A stretch of 64,000 nt of DNA from Streptomyces sp. BHT-5-2 (GTDB lineage: Bacteria > Actinomycetota > Actinomycetes > Streptomycetales > Streptomycetaceae): contig NZ_CP081497.1 in NCBI RefSeq assembly GCF_019774615.1, forward strand, positions 2,604,001-2,668,000, written 5' to 3'. Shown here piece after piece: positions 42,874 to 51,837 of the stretch; position 1 is the first letter of the stretch; each line of letters opens with the position of its first letter. The position numbers were made by a program, and so were the translations under genes. The notes under the pieces were generated by a model, which saw only the letters and a list, made by a program, of their open reading frames with translations, was not told the DNA's origin and did not search any database.

Positions 42874-44100
42874 TCACACGTCCCAGGCGACCGGGAGGCT
42901 GTGCACCCCGAAGACGTCCGCGGACTCGGAGTGCAGGACGATCTCCTCGGGCGGTACGTCCAGACGCAGCGTGGGAAAGCGGTTCACCAGTGCGGGGAAA
43001 GCGACCCGCATCACCACGCGGGCCAGCTGCTGACCCGGGCACTGGTGTCTGCCGTGGCCGAAACCCAGATGTCCGACGGCCGGCCGCTCGATGTCGAGCG
43101 TGTCGGGTCGGGGGAAGCGCTCGGGGTCGCGGTTGGCGGTGTGGAGCGACGGGATGACCGTGGTACCGGCCGCGATGGTCTGGCCGCCCAGTTCGATGTC
43201 CTCCGACGCGATTCTCACGAAGGTCTTGGCAACGGAGAGATACCGCATCAGTTCCTCGACCGCCTTGTCGGCGATCGTGGGATCGGCGTGCAGCGCGGCC
43301 CACTGCCCGGGGTGGCTCAGCAGGGCAAAGGTGCCGAACGCCAGCATGTTCGAGGTGGTGTCGAGCCCGGCTGCCAGCAGAAGAAAGCTGGCTCCGGTCA
43401 ACTCCTCGTCGGTCAGCTCGCTGTCGGCCAGATCGCCGAGCACGTCGTCGGTGCGGTGGGCGCGCTTGGCGGCCACCAGCTGCGCGAGGTACTCCCGGAG
43501 CGCGATGTAGCCGGCCAGCTGCTCCTCCGCACTCGCATCCCCGTTGAAGAGCGCTGCGGCCTGCTCCTTGAAGGAGCCCCGGTCCTCGTACGGCACCCCC
43601 AGCAGCTCGCAGAGCATGATCGCGGGTACGGGCTCGGCGAACGCCGTCACCAGGTCCGTCGGCGGCCCGGCCTTCTCCATGAAGTCCAAATGGTCGGCGG
43701 TGACCTGCTCGACGCGCTCGGTGAGCATACGCATCCGCCGCACCGTGAACTGACCTGCCAGCAGCTTCCGGTACCGGCTGTGCTCCGACTCGTCCATGAA
43801 AGTGAACTCGCCGGGTGCCGCCGGAGGAATCTCGACATCGCTGATGTCCACGTACGAACCGAGTGTGAGCTCCCGGCTGCACACGAACCGTGAATCGGCC
43901 AGCACCGACCGGACCAGGTCATAGCCGGTGACCAGCCAGCCCTGGCGTCCACCGGGAAAGAGGCACCGGCTGATGGGACCGTGCCGATGCGCACGGATCA
44001 GCTCCTCGGGCGGGTCGAAGGGACATCCGGGCCGGCGCTCCACCGACAGCACGCTGACGGTGTGTACGGGCTCTGCTTCGTCTACTTCGTTCGAATCCAT
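42874..44100 (-). CDS. Cytochrome P450
   Basis: A 408-residue bacterial class I P450. ATG at 44100 has a GGGAGCC site. Landmarks: I-helix oxygen-binding LLLAAGLDTTSNMLAFGTFA, K-helix ExxR in VEELMRYLSVAKTFVR, and the heme loop GFGHGRHQCPGQQLARVVMR with the proximal Cys near residue 354. It resembles Streptomyces CYP105/CYP107-type hydroxylases. No ferredoxin or reductase gene is adjacent, so electrons must come from elsewhere. The substrate is unknown. Confidence 0.9.
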   Translation of the reverse strand: MDSNEVDEAEPVHTVSVLSVERRPGCPFDPPEELIRAHRHGPISRCLFPGGRQGWLVTGYDLVRSVLADSRFVCSRELTLGSYVDISDVEIPPAAPGEFTFMDESEHSRYRKLLAGQFTVRRMRMLTERVEQVTADHLDFMEKAGPPTDLVTAFAEPVPAIMLCELLGVPYEDRGSFKEQAAALFNGDASAEEQLAGYIALREYLAQLVAAKRAHRTDDVLGDLADSELTDEELTGASFLLLAAGLDTTSNMLAFGTFALLSHPGQWAALHADPTIADKAVEELMRYLSVAKTFVRIASEDIELGGQTIAAGTTVIPSLHTANRDPERFPRPDTLDIERPAVGHLGFGHGRHQCPGQQLARVVMRVAFPALVNRFPTLRLDVPPEEIVLHSESADVFGVHSLPVAWDV

Positions 44101-44229
44101 CACGGGCGGCTCCCAACCAGCGGCTGCGTGAGCGCTACATGCTGGCATCGGCCGGCGCGCCGATCTCGGAGCCATGCCGCCGACACCGCCGCCAGTAGCC
44201 CACCAGGTCCTATGAGACGTTCCGGCGCG

Positions 44230-44841
44230 TCATGGACCTGAACGGTCGGACGTCAGCTGCCGGCCGGCGGTGCCAGGTTGCGCGACGAGGGCATGGAGAT
44301 GCTCGTCGTGCAGCCGTCCGTCGCCGAACCGCTTGGCCATGCGCAAGGTGCCTTCGAGGTCGAACCCGGCCTTCTGCGCCACCCTGCACGAGGCGGTGTT
44401 CTCCACACCGTGCGTCAGGACGACGCGGCTGAGTCCCAGCTCGCTCAGGGCCCAGCCGACGACGCAGCGGACGGCGGCCGTGGCGACACCCTGACCACGG
44501 GTCCAGCGGGCTATGCGGTACCCCACTTTGGCCTGTGCGTTGACTTGGTCGATGCCGTGCAGGGAGATGTTCCCGGCGTAGCGCCCGCCGGGGCCGTGCC
44601 CGTGCACGGGCCTGTACACGATGGAGAACGTCGCATGGCTGCCGTCCGACCAGTCGGCGCCGGCCAGGCAGTCCTCGATCGCGGAGGCATCGTCGGTGAT
44701 CTGACAGCGGGGGTTCCACATGCGCACGTCCGAGTCGAGGCCGAGTTCCAGGACTGCGGGACTCTCGGCCACGCTCGGGGGACGCAGGAGCAAGTGATCT
44801 GTCGTCAAGGTGATGAGCTGAAACGGGAGTTGTAGAGGCAT
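44230..44841 (-). CDS. GNAT acetyltransferase (RimJ/RimL type)
   Basis: A 203-residue acetyltransferase: LTTDHLLLRPPSVAESPAVL, then GNISLHGIDQVNAQAKVGYR, the acetyl-CoA loop IARWTRGQGVATAAVRCVVG and LTHGVENTASCRVAQKAGFD with EGTLR. This is the RimJ/RimL pattern, which acetylates protein N-termini or small amines. It lies alone between the P450 and ornithine cyclodeaminase genes. Confidence 0.85.
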   Translation of the reverse strand: MPLQLPFQLITLTTDHLLLRPPSVAESPAVLELGLDSDVRMWNPRCQITDDASAIEDCLAGADWSDGSHATFSIVYRPVHGHGPGGRYAGNISLHGIDQVNAQAKVGYRIARWTRGQGVATAAVRCVVGWALSELGLSRVVLTHGVENTASCRVAQKAGFDLEGTLRMAKRFGDGRLHDEHLHALVAQPGTAGRQLTSDRSGP

Positions 44842-44954
44842 CCCTGAAGCATGCCAGTCTCCCCGGCCGCTCGGTCGCTCGGCCGCAGGCAGTCCCGGCA
44901 GCGAAGCTCGACGTTCGGCGCCGACCGCCGGGCCATCTGTGAAACCCTCACGCC

Positions 44955-45902
44955 ATGACCCGGATCCTGACCCGCACCGATCTCCTGGAGTTGCTCAACC
45001 CCCACGACTGCATCCAGGCACTCCGGCAGGGCTTCGCGACAGCCCCGCACGGCACGGTATCGGGCCGGCGGGTACGCACCGAGCTTCCCTTCCCCGGCAC
45101 CGCCACGGCCCTGCTGCCCGGGCTGCTGCCCGGCACCGACGCCTACACAGTCAAGGTCAATGCGAAGTTCCCCGGCGCCGCCCCGGCGTTGCGGGGTGTG
45201 ATCTGTCTGCACAGCGGCCGGGACGGCGCCCTGCTGGCGCTCCTCGACTCGGCCACCGTCACCGCCTGGCGCACCGGCCTCGCCGCAGCCCTGGCCACCG
45301 ACCTGATCGCCGGACCGGTCGGCGACGGTGACCACACGATCGGCGTGATCGGCGCCGGAGCACAGGCCGAACTGACCCTCCAGGGACTGCGCACGCTGCG
45401 CTCGTGGAGCCGCCTGGTCGTCCACGACACCGATGAGCGGCGCGCGGCCGACTTCGCCGAGCGGCACGGCGGTACCGTGGCGGCCACACCCGGGCAGGTC
45501 GCCGCCGAGGCGGATGTCGTGCTGCTGGCCACCTGGTCGCGCCAACCCGTACTCCACGCCGGCGATCTGAGGCCAGGTCAGCATCTGACCACGCTCGGGG
45601 CCGACGAGCCCGGCAAGCAGGAACTCGCCCCCGAAGCCCTCACCCGTGCCCGGCTGATCGTCGACGACGTCGCCCTCGTCGCGGCGCACGGCGCCCTCGC
45701 CAACGCCGGCCTGCCCGGCACCACGGCCGCGGCCTGCCTGGGCGAGGTGATCCGCGGTGACGCCCCCGCCCGCTCCCACAGTCAGGAGATCACCGTCTAC
45801 GCCCCGGTCGGTCTGCCCTGGCAAGACCTGGCTCTGAGCTGGCCGGCCTACCAGCGGGCCGAGGCCACCGGAACCGGAACGACCCTCGACCTCCTGTCCT
45901 GA
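44955..45902 (+). CDS. Ornithine cyclodeaminase/mu-crystallin family protein
   Basis: A 315-residue NAD(P)-dependent enzyme. It has an N-terminal substrate domain (LLELLNPHDCIQALRQGFAT, YTVKVNAKFPGAAPALRGVI), a Rossmann segment HTIGVIGAGAQAELTLQGLR, and a C-terminal acidic region (GQHLTTLGADEPGKQELAPE, RARLIVDDVALVAAHG). Members include ornithine cyclodeaminase, alanine dehydrogenase and pyrroline-2-carboxylate reductase. It converges with a LysR gene whose divergent partner is a DapA-family lyase; that trio would fit proline or hydroxyproline-type catabolism, but this is inference. Confidence 0.85.
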   Translation: MTRILTRTDLLELLNPHDCIQALRQGFATAPHGTVSGRRVRTELPFPGTATALLPGLLPGTDAYTVKVNAKFPGAAPALRGVICLHSGRDGALLALLDSATVTAWRTGLAAALATDLIAGPVGDGDHTIGVIGAGAQAELTLQGLRTLRSWSRLVVHDTDERRAADFAERHGGTVAATPGQVAAEADVVLLATWSRQPVLHAGDLRPGQHLTTLGADEPGKQELAPEALTRARLIVDDVALVAAHGALANAGLPGTTAAACLGEVIRGDAPARSHSQEITVYAPVGLPWQDLALSWPAYQRAEATGTGTTLDLLS

Positions 45903-45929
45903 ACCCGCCGCCTTTACGGCCCGGCACCC

Positions 45930-46805
45930 TCACCCGAGTTCTGGCGGGAGGGTCATGCGGAGGGCAGCGGTGACGGTGGCGACGGCCGGATGGTTGTCCG
46001 CGCCCGCGCGGTGGACGGTGCGGGTGCGGCGGGACATCGCGAGCCGGGTGAGGCTGAGGCCCGCTGGTGGGGCGGTGGCGCCGAGGTGGGGAACGAGAGC
46101 GACGCCCTGGCCGAGGGCGACCAGAGCCAGGACGGTCTCGAAGTCGTCGACCTCGTGCCGTACATGAGGGGTGAAGCCGGCTGCCTGGCAGGCTCGCATC
46201 GTCATGGTGCGGCAGAGCCTGCCGGGCGGCGCCGTGATCCACGGGCTGGTGACGTGTTCGGCCAACGAGCCCGGTGCGCGGGCGGCCAGGTACATCGGTT
46301 CGGTGAACAACTCCTCTCCGGTCAGGCCGGGCTGCGGCTCGGCCGGGACGAAGTCGTACTCGTGCACCAGGGCCAGGTCGAGTTCCCCGGCTCGCAACGC
46401 GGCGGCCACACCGGCCGGATCGACGTCGATCACTCTCGCCTCCAGCGCGGGATGTTCGCGGGCGAGCGCGGCCAAGGCGGCCGGAATGATCGCGCGGGTC
46501 GCGGACGGGTAACTACCGATCCGTACCGGACCGGCCAACCCCGAGCGAACGGCGGCCAGTTCGGCATCCGCCCGTTCCAGGCGCTCAAGCAGGTCCTCGG
46601 TGTGCCGGACCAGGTTCTGCCCGGCCGGGGTCAGCGCGACCCGGCGGCCGGTGCGCTTCAGCAAGGACACTCCGGTCTCGCGCTCCAGCACGGACAGTTG
46701 CTGGGAAACCGCGGACGGGCTGAACGAGAGCGCCTCGGCAACGGCGGCGATGGTGCCCCGGTGCGCGAGTTCCCGGAGCAGACGCAGACGGCGGACATCG
46801 AGCAT
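45930..46805 (-). CDS. LysR family transcriptional regulator
   Basis: A 291-residue LysR regulator: helix-turn-helix RRLRLLRELAHRGTIAAVAE with ALSFSPSAVSQQLSVLERET, and a periplasmic-binding-like effector domain (VRIGSYPSATRAIIPAALAA, GELDLALVHEYDF, LVALGQGVALVPHLG). It is divergent from the DapA-family gene with only 59 bp between starts, the usual LysR arrangement. TAAGCT lies 6 nt before ATG, so it may be leaderless. Confidence 0.9.
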   Translation of the reverse strand: MLDVRRLRLLRELAHRGTIAAVAEALSFSPSAVSQQLSVLERETGVSLLKRTGRRVALTPAGQNLVRHTEDLLERLERADAELAAVRSGLAGPVRIGSYPSATRAIIPAALAALAREHPALEARVIDVDPAGVAAALRAGELDLALVHEYDFVPAEPQPGLTGEELFTEPMYLAARAPGSLAEHVTSPWITAPPGRLCRTMTMRACQAAGFTPHVRHEVDDFETVLALVALGQGVALVPHLGATAPPAGLSLTRLAMSRRTRTVHRAGADNHPAVATVTAALRMTLPPELG

Positions 46806-46864
46806 CAGCTCAGCTTACGAGCACCATCGAGAATGCGCGCTGGACCTGTCGAGTACCGCTCGCC

Positions 46865-47761
46865 ATGCTCGAACACATGGAACTGCAAGGCATTTACGTA
46901 CCGCTGGTGACACCGTTCGCCGCGGACGGGGCGGTCGCGCTGGACGCGTTGGAATCACTGGCCCACTCGGTGCTGGCGGACGGCGCGGCCGGACTGGTCG
47001 CACTCGGCACCACGGGGGAGCCGGCCACGCTCCTGCCCAACGAGAAGCGGCAGGTGGTCGAGGTCTGCGCCCGGGTGTGCCGGGAACACCGGGCGACACT
47101 GATCGTAGGCGCCGGGGGCAGCGACACCAGACAGAGCGCCGCGGCGCTCGACGAGCTGGCGGGCGTCGCGGACGCCGCGCTGGTCCCCGTACCGCCGTTC
47201 GTCCGGCCCTCGGAGGACGGTGTGCTCGCACACTTCGCCCACCTCGCGGAGCGGAGCCCGGTACCGCTGGTGATCTACCACATCCCGCACCGGACCGGCC
47301 AGGCACTCGGCGGAGGCACCCTGCGCCGACTGTGCCGGATGCCCGGGATCGTCGGGGCCAAGCTCGCGACGGGCTCGGTGCTGGACCAGGACACCGTCGA
47401 GCTGTTGGGCGACCTTCCCCCTGGCGTCGCCGTACTGGCCGGGGAGGACGCCTTCCTCGTCCCGCTGCTCGGCCTCGGGGCGGCCGGCGGGATTCTCGCC
47501 TCGGCCCACCTGGCCACCGCGTCCTTCGTCGAACTGCTCGATGACTGGGACAAGGGGAACCTGGCGCACGCCCGACCCCTCGGCCACCGGCTGACGGCAC
47601 TGGCCCAGGCCGTCTTCTCCGAACCCAATCCGGCGGTGGTCAAGGCAGTACTGGCAGCTCAGGGGCGCATTCCGACACCGGCGGTCCGACTGCCGTTGCT
47701 ACCCGCGAGCGACGCGGCAGCGACACGGGCACTGGCACGCCTCAGCGCACTCGCCGAATGA
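46865..47761 (+). CDS. Dihydrodipicolinate synthase/N-acetylneuraminate lyase family protein
   Basis: A 298-residue class I aldolase of the DapA superfamily: GIYVPLVTPFAADGAVALDA, the loop AAGLVALGTTGEPATLLPNE, catalytic Tyr in LVIYHIPHRTGQALG and Schiff-base Lys in IVGAKLATGSVLDQ. The start may be ATG 46865 or 46877. The family includes DapA, sialic acid lyase, keto-sugar aldolases and hydroxyproline-pathway deaminases. Control by a dedicated divergent LysR argues for a catabolic, inducible enzyme rather than lysine synthesis. Confidence 0.85.
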   Translation: MLEHMELQGIYVPLVTPFAADGAVALDALESLAHSVLADGAAGLVALGTTGEPATLLPNEKRQVVEVCARVCREHRATLIVGAGGSDTRQSAAALDELAGVADAALVPVPPFVRPSEDGVLAHFAHLAERSPVPLVIYHIPHRTGQALGGGTLRRLCRMPGIVGAKLATGSVLDQDTVELLGDLPPGVAVLAGEDAFLVPLLGLGAAGGILASAHLATASFVELLDDWDKGNLAHARPLGHRLTALAQAVFSEPNPAVVKAVLAAQGRIPTPAVRLPLLPASDAAATRALARLSALAE

Positions 47762-47858
47762 GACCGGTACCGGCACCGATGTCGGCACCAGTATCGGCGA
47801 CGACAGGCAGGGGAGTGCCGCAAGGCACCGCGGGGGCGCCGGACGGGAGGGGGTCTGA

Positions 47859-48473
47859 TTGGATCGCGGCATGATCAGCGAAGACGCACGGAAGATCGGG
47901 ATCCTGCTGTTCCCCGACGTCGAGGAGCTCGATGCCGTCGGTCCATGGGAGGTCCTGTCGTACTGGACACGCAACTTCGCCGAGGACGGATGGCAGGTGT
48001 TCTGTTTCTCCGCCGACGGCAAGCCCGTGACCTGCGCGAAGGGGCTCACCATCCAGGCTCATCACGCGACCGCCGACATGCCGGCCCTGGATGTGCTGCT
48101 CCATCCCGGCGGCCGAGGCACTCGTCCTCAGCTCGCTGACGAAACCCACCTGGAATGGGTCCGGTCCCAGCGGCGATCGGTTCCGCTGATGACGAGTGTC
48201 TGCACCGGCTCACTGGTCTTCGCGGCGGCCGGGCTGCTGGCAGGGCGAGCGGCCACCACACACTGGGCGTCGTTGGACCGGCTCGCGGAGCTCGACCCGA
48301 CCATCGACGTGCGGGCCGACGAGCGGTTCGTCGACGAGGGCGACGTGGTCACCTCCGCGGGGATCTCCGCCGGCATCGACATGGCACTGCACCTGGTTGC
48401 CCGACTGGCATCGCCGGAGCGCGCGCGTGAGGTGCGACGCGGCATCCAGTACGACCCGCAACCACCGGTGTGA
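47859..48473 (+). CDS. DJ-1/PfpI family protein
   Basis: A 204-residue glutamine-amidotransferase-like protein. KIGILLFPDVEELDAVGPWE opens the fold, LDVLLHPGGRGTR follows, and the nucleophile elbow has Cys in PLMTSVCTGSLVFAAAGLLA with TTHWASLDRL after it, as in isonitrile hydratase/InhA-like DJ-1 proteins and GATase-type regulators. TTG at 47859 is well placed after GGAGGGGG, whereas ATG at 47871 is too far from it, so TTG is probably the true start. Confidence 0.83.
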   Translation: MDRGMISEDARKIGILLFPDVEELDAVGPWEVLSYWTRNFAEDGWQVFCFSADGKPVTCAKGLTIQAHHATADMPALDVLLHPGGRGTRPQLADETHLEWVRSQRRSVPLMTSVCTGSLVFAAAGLLAGRAATTHWASLDRLAELDPTIDVRADERFVDEGDVVTSAGISAGIDMALHLVARLASPERAREVRRGIQYDPQPPV

Positions 48474-48642
48474 GCCGACTGCACTGCACTCCTCACGCAA
48501 CTCCGGTAGCCATTGCCTCAGGATGAGTTCGGCGGACACTTGGCGGTGAGCGAGCGCAATCCTCAACCCTGGCTGGTCGACGACGAGTTGTGGTCGAGAA
48601 GCGAACCGCTGCAGCCAACCCTGCCGCGCTGACATCGACCCG

Positions 48643-48942
48643 CATCCGGGCGTCCAAGGGCGGCCCAAAACCGGACGGAGCCCGGTCGACCGAGGACGTC
48701 CGGGCTCCACACACCACGTGATCCGCGAAGCCATCGGCATCCCGTTGACCGTGCCCCTCGCCGGCGGCAACCGCAACGACGTCACCCAGCTCGTGCCGCT
48801 GTCAGCGGCGATTCCGCCCATCCGCGGCTACGACCAGGACTGCTACCGCCGACAGGTCTGGGCGAAGGGCATCAAGCCGGTCATCGCCCGGCGGGGCAGT
48901 GCCCACGACTCCGGCCTGGGAACCGAGCGGTGGGTACCTGGC
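48643..48942 (+). pseudogene. IS5-family transposase fragment with internal deletion
   Basis: The frame reads RPKTGRSPVDRGRPGSTHHV, then LTVPLAGGNRNDVTQLVPLS, AAIPPIRGYDQDCYRRQVWA and GIKPVIARRGSAHDSGLGTE. This is the DDE core of a common Streptomyces IS5-type transposase. Between PPI and RGYD the stretch that normally separates them is deleted in frame, and both ends of the protein are lost. It differs from the IS at 738-1557. Confidence 0.75.
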
Positions 48943-48943
48943 A

Positions 48944-49732
48944 TCACGCGCAAAGGCGTCCTGTGCCCGCCGTCTGCTCGACGACGCTTGCGATGGCCGA
49001 GGCGATGAGGTCCGGCGACTGAGCGAGGATCCGGACGTGGTTGGCGGGCGCCGTCGTGAAGGTCGACACGTAGCGTCCGGCCTGCTCGGCCGTGGCCGCG
49101 GAGGCGCGCAGCGTGGCCATCTCCTGGGCCGAAGCGCCGGAGTGGCCGCCGGTGCCGAGAACGAACGCCGCGGGGCAGGTCAGCGTCGCGAAGTCCGCTT
49201 CGAGGGTGCCGTTGACCTCATCCAGCTCGATGACCACGTCGGCGGCCTGAGCCGGCGTCATGCGGGCGGAACGGCCCAGGAGTGCAGCGAGCCGCATCAG
49301 CGGGCCGAGTCGGCGGAACTGCGTGCGCACTCGCTGTTTGCCGGCGTCGTCGAACATCGAGATCGGGAAGCCGCCGTCGACGAGCACCAGACCGCTGATC
49401 TCGCCCGGGTGCTGTGCTGCGTAGCGGACCGCGGTGGTCGCGCCGTGCGACCAGCCGACCAGTACCGGGCGCTCGACGCCGGTCGCGGCCATCACCCGGC
49501 CGACGTCGTCCACGGTCGCCCGGAACGAGTAGTCGGCCGACCTGCCCGACTTGCCGCGGGCCCGGGCGTCGTACCGGACCGTACGGTGCGCGTCGGCCAG
49601 GCGCTGGATGACGCGGTCCCAACAACGCAGCGTGGCGAAGCCGCCGTTGACGAAGACCAGGGGAGGGGCGCCGCCGGAGGCGTCGACGGCGTGCAGGTGG
49701 GTATCGCCGGCCGGAATCGTAAGCGTAGACAT
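48944..49732 (-). CDS. Alpha/beta hydrolase
   Basis: A 262-residue hydrolase: oxyanion region PPLVFVNGGFATLRCWDRVI, TVRYDARARGKSGRSADYSF, nucleophile elbow VLVGWSHGATTAVRYAAQHP (Ser in GWSHG), candidate acid Asp in LVLVDGGFP and catalytic His in PANHVRILAQ near the C-terminus. The substrate is unknown. It is downstream of, and in the same direction as, a GbsR/MarR regulator with a large operator, so the two probably form one unit. Confidence 0.86.
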   Translation of the reverse strand: MSTLTIPAGDTHLHAVDASGGAPPLVFVNGGFATLRCWDRVIQRLADAHRTVRYDARARGKSGRSADYSFRATVDDVGRVMAATGVERPVLVGWSHGATTAVRYAAQHPGEISGLVLVDGGFPISMFDDAGKQRVRTQFRRLGPLMRLAALLGRSARMTPAQAADVVIELDEVNGTLEADFATLTCPAAFVLGTGGHSGASAQEMATLRASAATAEQAGRYVSTFTTAPANHVRILAQSPDLIASAIASVVEQTAGTGRLCA

Positions 49733-49775
49733 CGATGTGGGACCTCTCGTCGTCCGTGGAGGTGCGGTTCAGGGG

Positions 49776-50249
49776 TTAATCGCGCTCGCGCGGTCGGACG
49801 CGCTGGGCGTGCCATTCGTCCAGGAGCTGGGGCATGCGCTCGGCCATGAAGTCGTAGAAGGCCGCGGCCTCCTCGATGATCGAGCGCCGTTGAGTGTCCC
49901 CCTCGTCCAGCAGTCGCAGCGCCTCGCGGGCCAGTTCCGCCTGCTGCCGATAGGTCGCGCCCTCGAAGCCGGACGGCTCCAGCGCACGCGGGTCGAGACC
50001 GATGTAGTCGGCGCGCTGCCCGGCCGAACGGGTGCGCCGCACCGCGTGATGGCCGGCCAGCAGGTCGACGGCCCCGACGATCGCACTACGGCTGGCCAGC
50101 AGTCCTCCGGCGAGCTGCGCGATCGTCTGTTGCGGCGGCTGACAGACCAACAGGTAGCCCAGCACGCGCCCGGCGACCGGCGGGAAGCCGTATTCGCGAG
50201 CGTAGAAGGCTGCCATGCGGTCGGTATAGGCCAGGGTGCGGTCATCCAT
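49776..50249 (-). CDS. GbsR/MarR family transcriptional regulator
   Basis: A 157-residue winged-helix protein. YTDRMAAFYAREYGFPPVAG, RVLGYLLVCQPPQQTIAQLA and LLASRSAIVGAVDLLAGHHA match the GbsR-type MarR helix-turn-helix; the rest is helical (IIEEAAAFYDFMAERMPQLL). ATG at 50249 is favoured over 50285 because the latter lies inside the operator palindrome. It should repress itself and the downstream alpha/beta hydrolase. Confidence 0.84.
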   Translation of the reverse strand: MDDRTLAYTDRMAAFYAREYGFPPVAGRVLGYLLVCQPPQQTIAQLAGGLLASRSAIVGAVDLLAGHHAVRRTRSAGQRADYIGLDPRALEPSGFEGATYRQQAELAREALRLLDEGDTQRRSIIEEAAAFYDFMAERMPQLLDEWHAQRVRPRERD

Positions 50250-50269
50250 GGCCTCACCATGACACAGGC

Positions 50270-50303
50270 AACTGAGATAACACAAATTTGTGTCACCTCA
50301 GTT
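50270..50303. promoter_or_regulatory. 34-bp near-perfect palindromic operator
   Basis: The outer arms AACTGAG and CTCAGTT and the inner core ACACAAATTTGTGT are perfectly symmetric; 30 of 34 bases match the reverse complement. The site begins 21 bp upstream of the GbsR-type start and faces the beta-propeller lipoprotein gene on the other side. Confidence 0.75.
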
Positions 50304-50459
50304 GTCGGCTGCCCTGGCTGCGCTTCTCGGGGCAGCGCCGTAGCTTGCGGCGGGGTAAAGGTCCTTCGGAATGGGTGGTGACCTCTGCTTTCCACAGAGA
50401 ATCCACAAAGTATTCCGTCAATATCGCCGTAGTTTCCAAGGCGAGAAAGGGGAAGCGTG

Positions 50460-51740
50460 ATGGACTTCTCAGGAAAACGGCTGTGGTCGTTGGCACTGGC
50501 TCTGACCGTGGGACTGGGCCTGTCGGCATGTGCGGCAAAGGACAATGCCCCAAGTAGCCGTACCAGCTCGTCGGCGCTCTCCGCAGCAGCCCTCCCGCCG
50601 GCCGCGTCCGCATCCGAGCCCTCGTGCCAGTCCTCGGCCGCACCGGCGCAGTCACAGCTGGGCGGTGTCCACACCGCGAGTCTGACCGTCCCGGCCCGGC
50701 CCTTCGGACTGGTCTACGCCCGGACGGGCCACATCGCCTTCGCCGCGTTGAAGACGGAACTCGGGGTGCTGTCCACAGACAGCACCCGGCCCCGGCTCCT
50801 ACGCAAGATTCCGCTTCCGGCCGCCAGTGTGGGGAAGGAAGGCGCCACCGGCGTCGCCCTCACCCATGACGGACGCGAACTGCTCATCGCCGCGGGAAGC
50901 GGAGCGATCGTGGTGGACGCGGCCAAGGCTGCGGCAGGAGCACCGGGGGCCGTGCTGGGAACGCTCACCGGCACGGCCGGGACCAGCGCGATCGAGGTGA
51001 CCGTCTCACCCGATGACCACTATGCCTTCGTCAGCCAGGAATACGGAGACGCCGGCACCGGCCACCGCGGCGACATCGAGGTCTTCGACCTGCGCAAGGC
51101 ACTTCGCGGTGGATTCGACCAAGGCTCCCTGATCGGCAGCCTGACCTTGGGCAAAGCCGTGGTCGGCACCGCCGTCTCCCCCAACGGACGCTGGCTGTAC
51201 GCGACCAGCGAGGTCGCCCCGAGCCAGGAACCGACAGCAGGCGGCAAGCACGGCGAGCTCAGCATCATCGACCTCGCCACCTTGGAAGCGACTCCACAAA
51301 AGGCCCTCCGTGGCAGCGTCCTGGCCGGATGCAACCCGGTACGGGTAGCACCCTCACCGGACGGGAAGACGGTATGGGTCACAGCCCGCAAGAGCAACGC
51401 CCTGCTCGCCTTCGACGCCGCAAAACTCACCACCGCCCCCCAACACGCCCTGCTGACCTCCGTCCAGGTCGGCACCGCCCCCGTCGGACTGACCTTCGTA
51501 CGAGGCGGCAGCCGCATCATCACCGCCGACACCAACCGATTCCACACCCCAGGCGCCACCACCGGGCTGACCGTGGTCGACACCCGAGCCGCCCTCACCG
51601 GCAAACCAGCCAACCTCGGCCGCATCCAAACCGGCGCCTTCCCCCGGGAGTTCGCGCTCAGCCCCGACGCAAAGACCCTGCTCGTCTCGGACCACGACTC
51701 ACACCAGATCCAAGCGATCGACACCACCACGCTGCCATAG
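50460..51740 (+). CDS. YncE-like beta-propeller lipoprotein
   Basis: A 426-residue exported lipoprotein: signal with lipobox LSAC (LWSLALALTVGLGLSACAAK), a Ser/Ala-rich linker, then repeated YVTN-type blades: GVALTHDGRELLIAAGSGAI, VTVSPDDHYAFVSQEYGDAG, TAVSPNGRWLYATSEVAP, RVAPSPDGKTVWVTARKSN and EFALSPDAKTLLVSDHDSHQ. Such seven-bladed propellers bind proteins or ligands at the cell surface; no enzymatic site is evident. The start may be ATG 50460 or GTG 50457 after AGGGGAAGC. Confidence 0.84.
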   Translation: MDFSGKRLWSLALALTVGLGLSACAAKDNAPSSRTSSSALSAAALPPAASASEPSCQSSAAPAQSQLGGVHTASLTVPARPFGLVYARTGHIAFAALKTELGVLSTDSTRPRLLRKIPLPAASVGKEGATGVALTHDGRELLIAAGSGAIVVDAAKAAAGAPGAVLGTLTGTAGTSAIEVTVSPDDHYAFVSQEYGDAGTGHRGDIEVFDLRKALRGGFDQGSLIGSLTLGKAVVGTAVSPNGRWLYATSEVAPSQEPTAGGKHGELSIIDLATLEATPQKALRGSVLAGCNPVRVAPSPDGKTVWVTARKSNALLAFDAAKLTTAPQHALLTSVQVGTAPVGLTFVRGGSRIITADTNRFHTPGATTGLTVVDTRAALTGKPANLGRIQTGAFPREFALSPDAKTLLVSDHDSHQIQAIDTTTLP

Positions 51741-51808
51741 GAGCGCCCGGCAGCAGGCGTGCTGGGTTTTGGGATTCCACCGGCAAGGTCGGCCGCAAGG
51801 GCGTCCCC

Positions 51809-51828
51809 GCCCCGGTCCAGGCCGGGGC
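51809..51828. terminator. Bidirectional hairpin terminator
   Basis: GCCCCGG and CCGGGGC with a 6-nt loop, followed on the plus strand by GCTTTT. It lies between the convergent lipoprotein and kinase genes. Confidence 0.65.
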
Positions 51829-51837
51829 CGGGCGCTT

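Noticed and set aside
48718..49008. A 96-codon ORF as an independent gene
   Set aside because: Its sequence is the core of an IS5-type transposase with an internal deletion and no proper start, so it is called a pseudogene.
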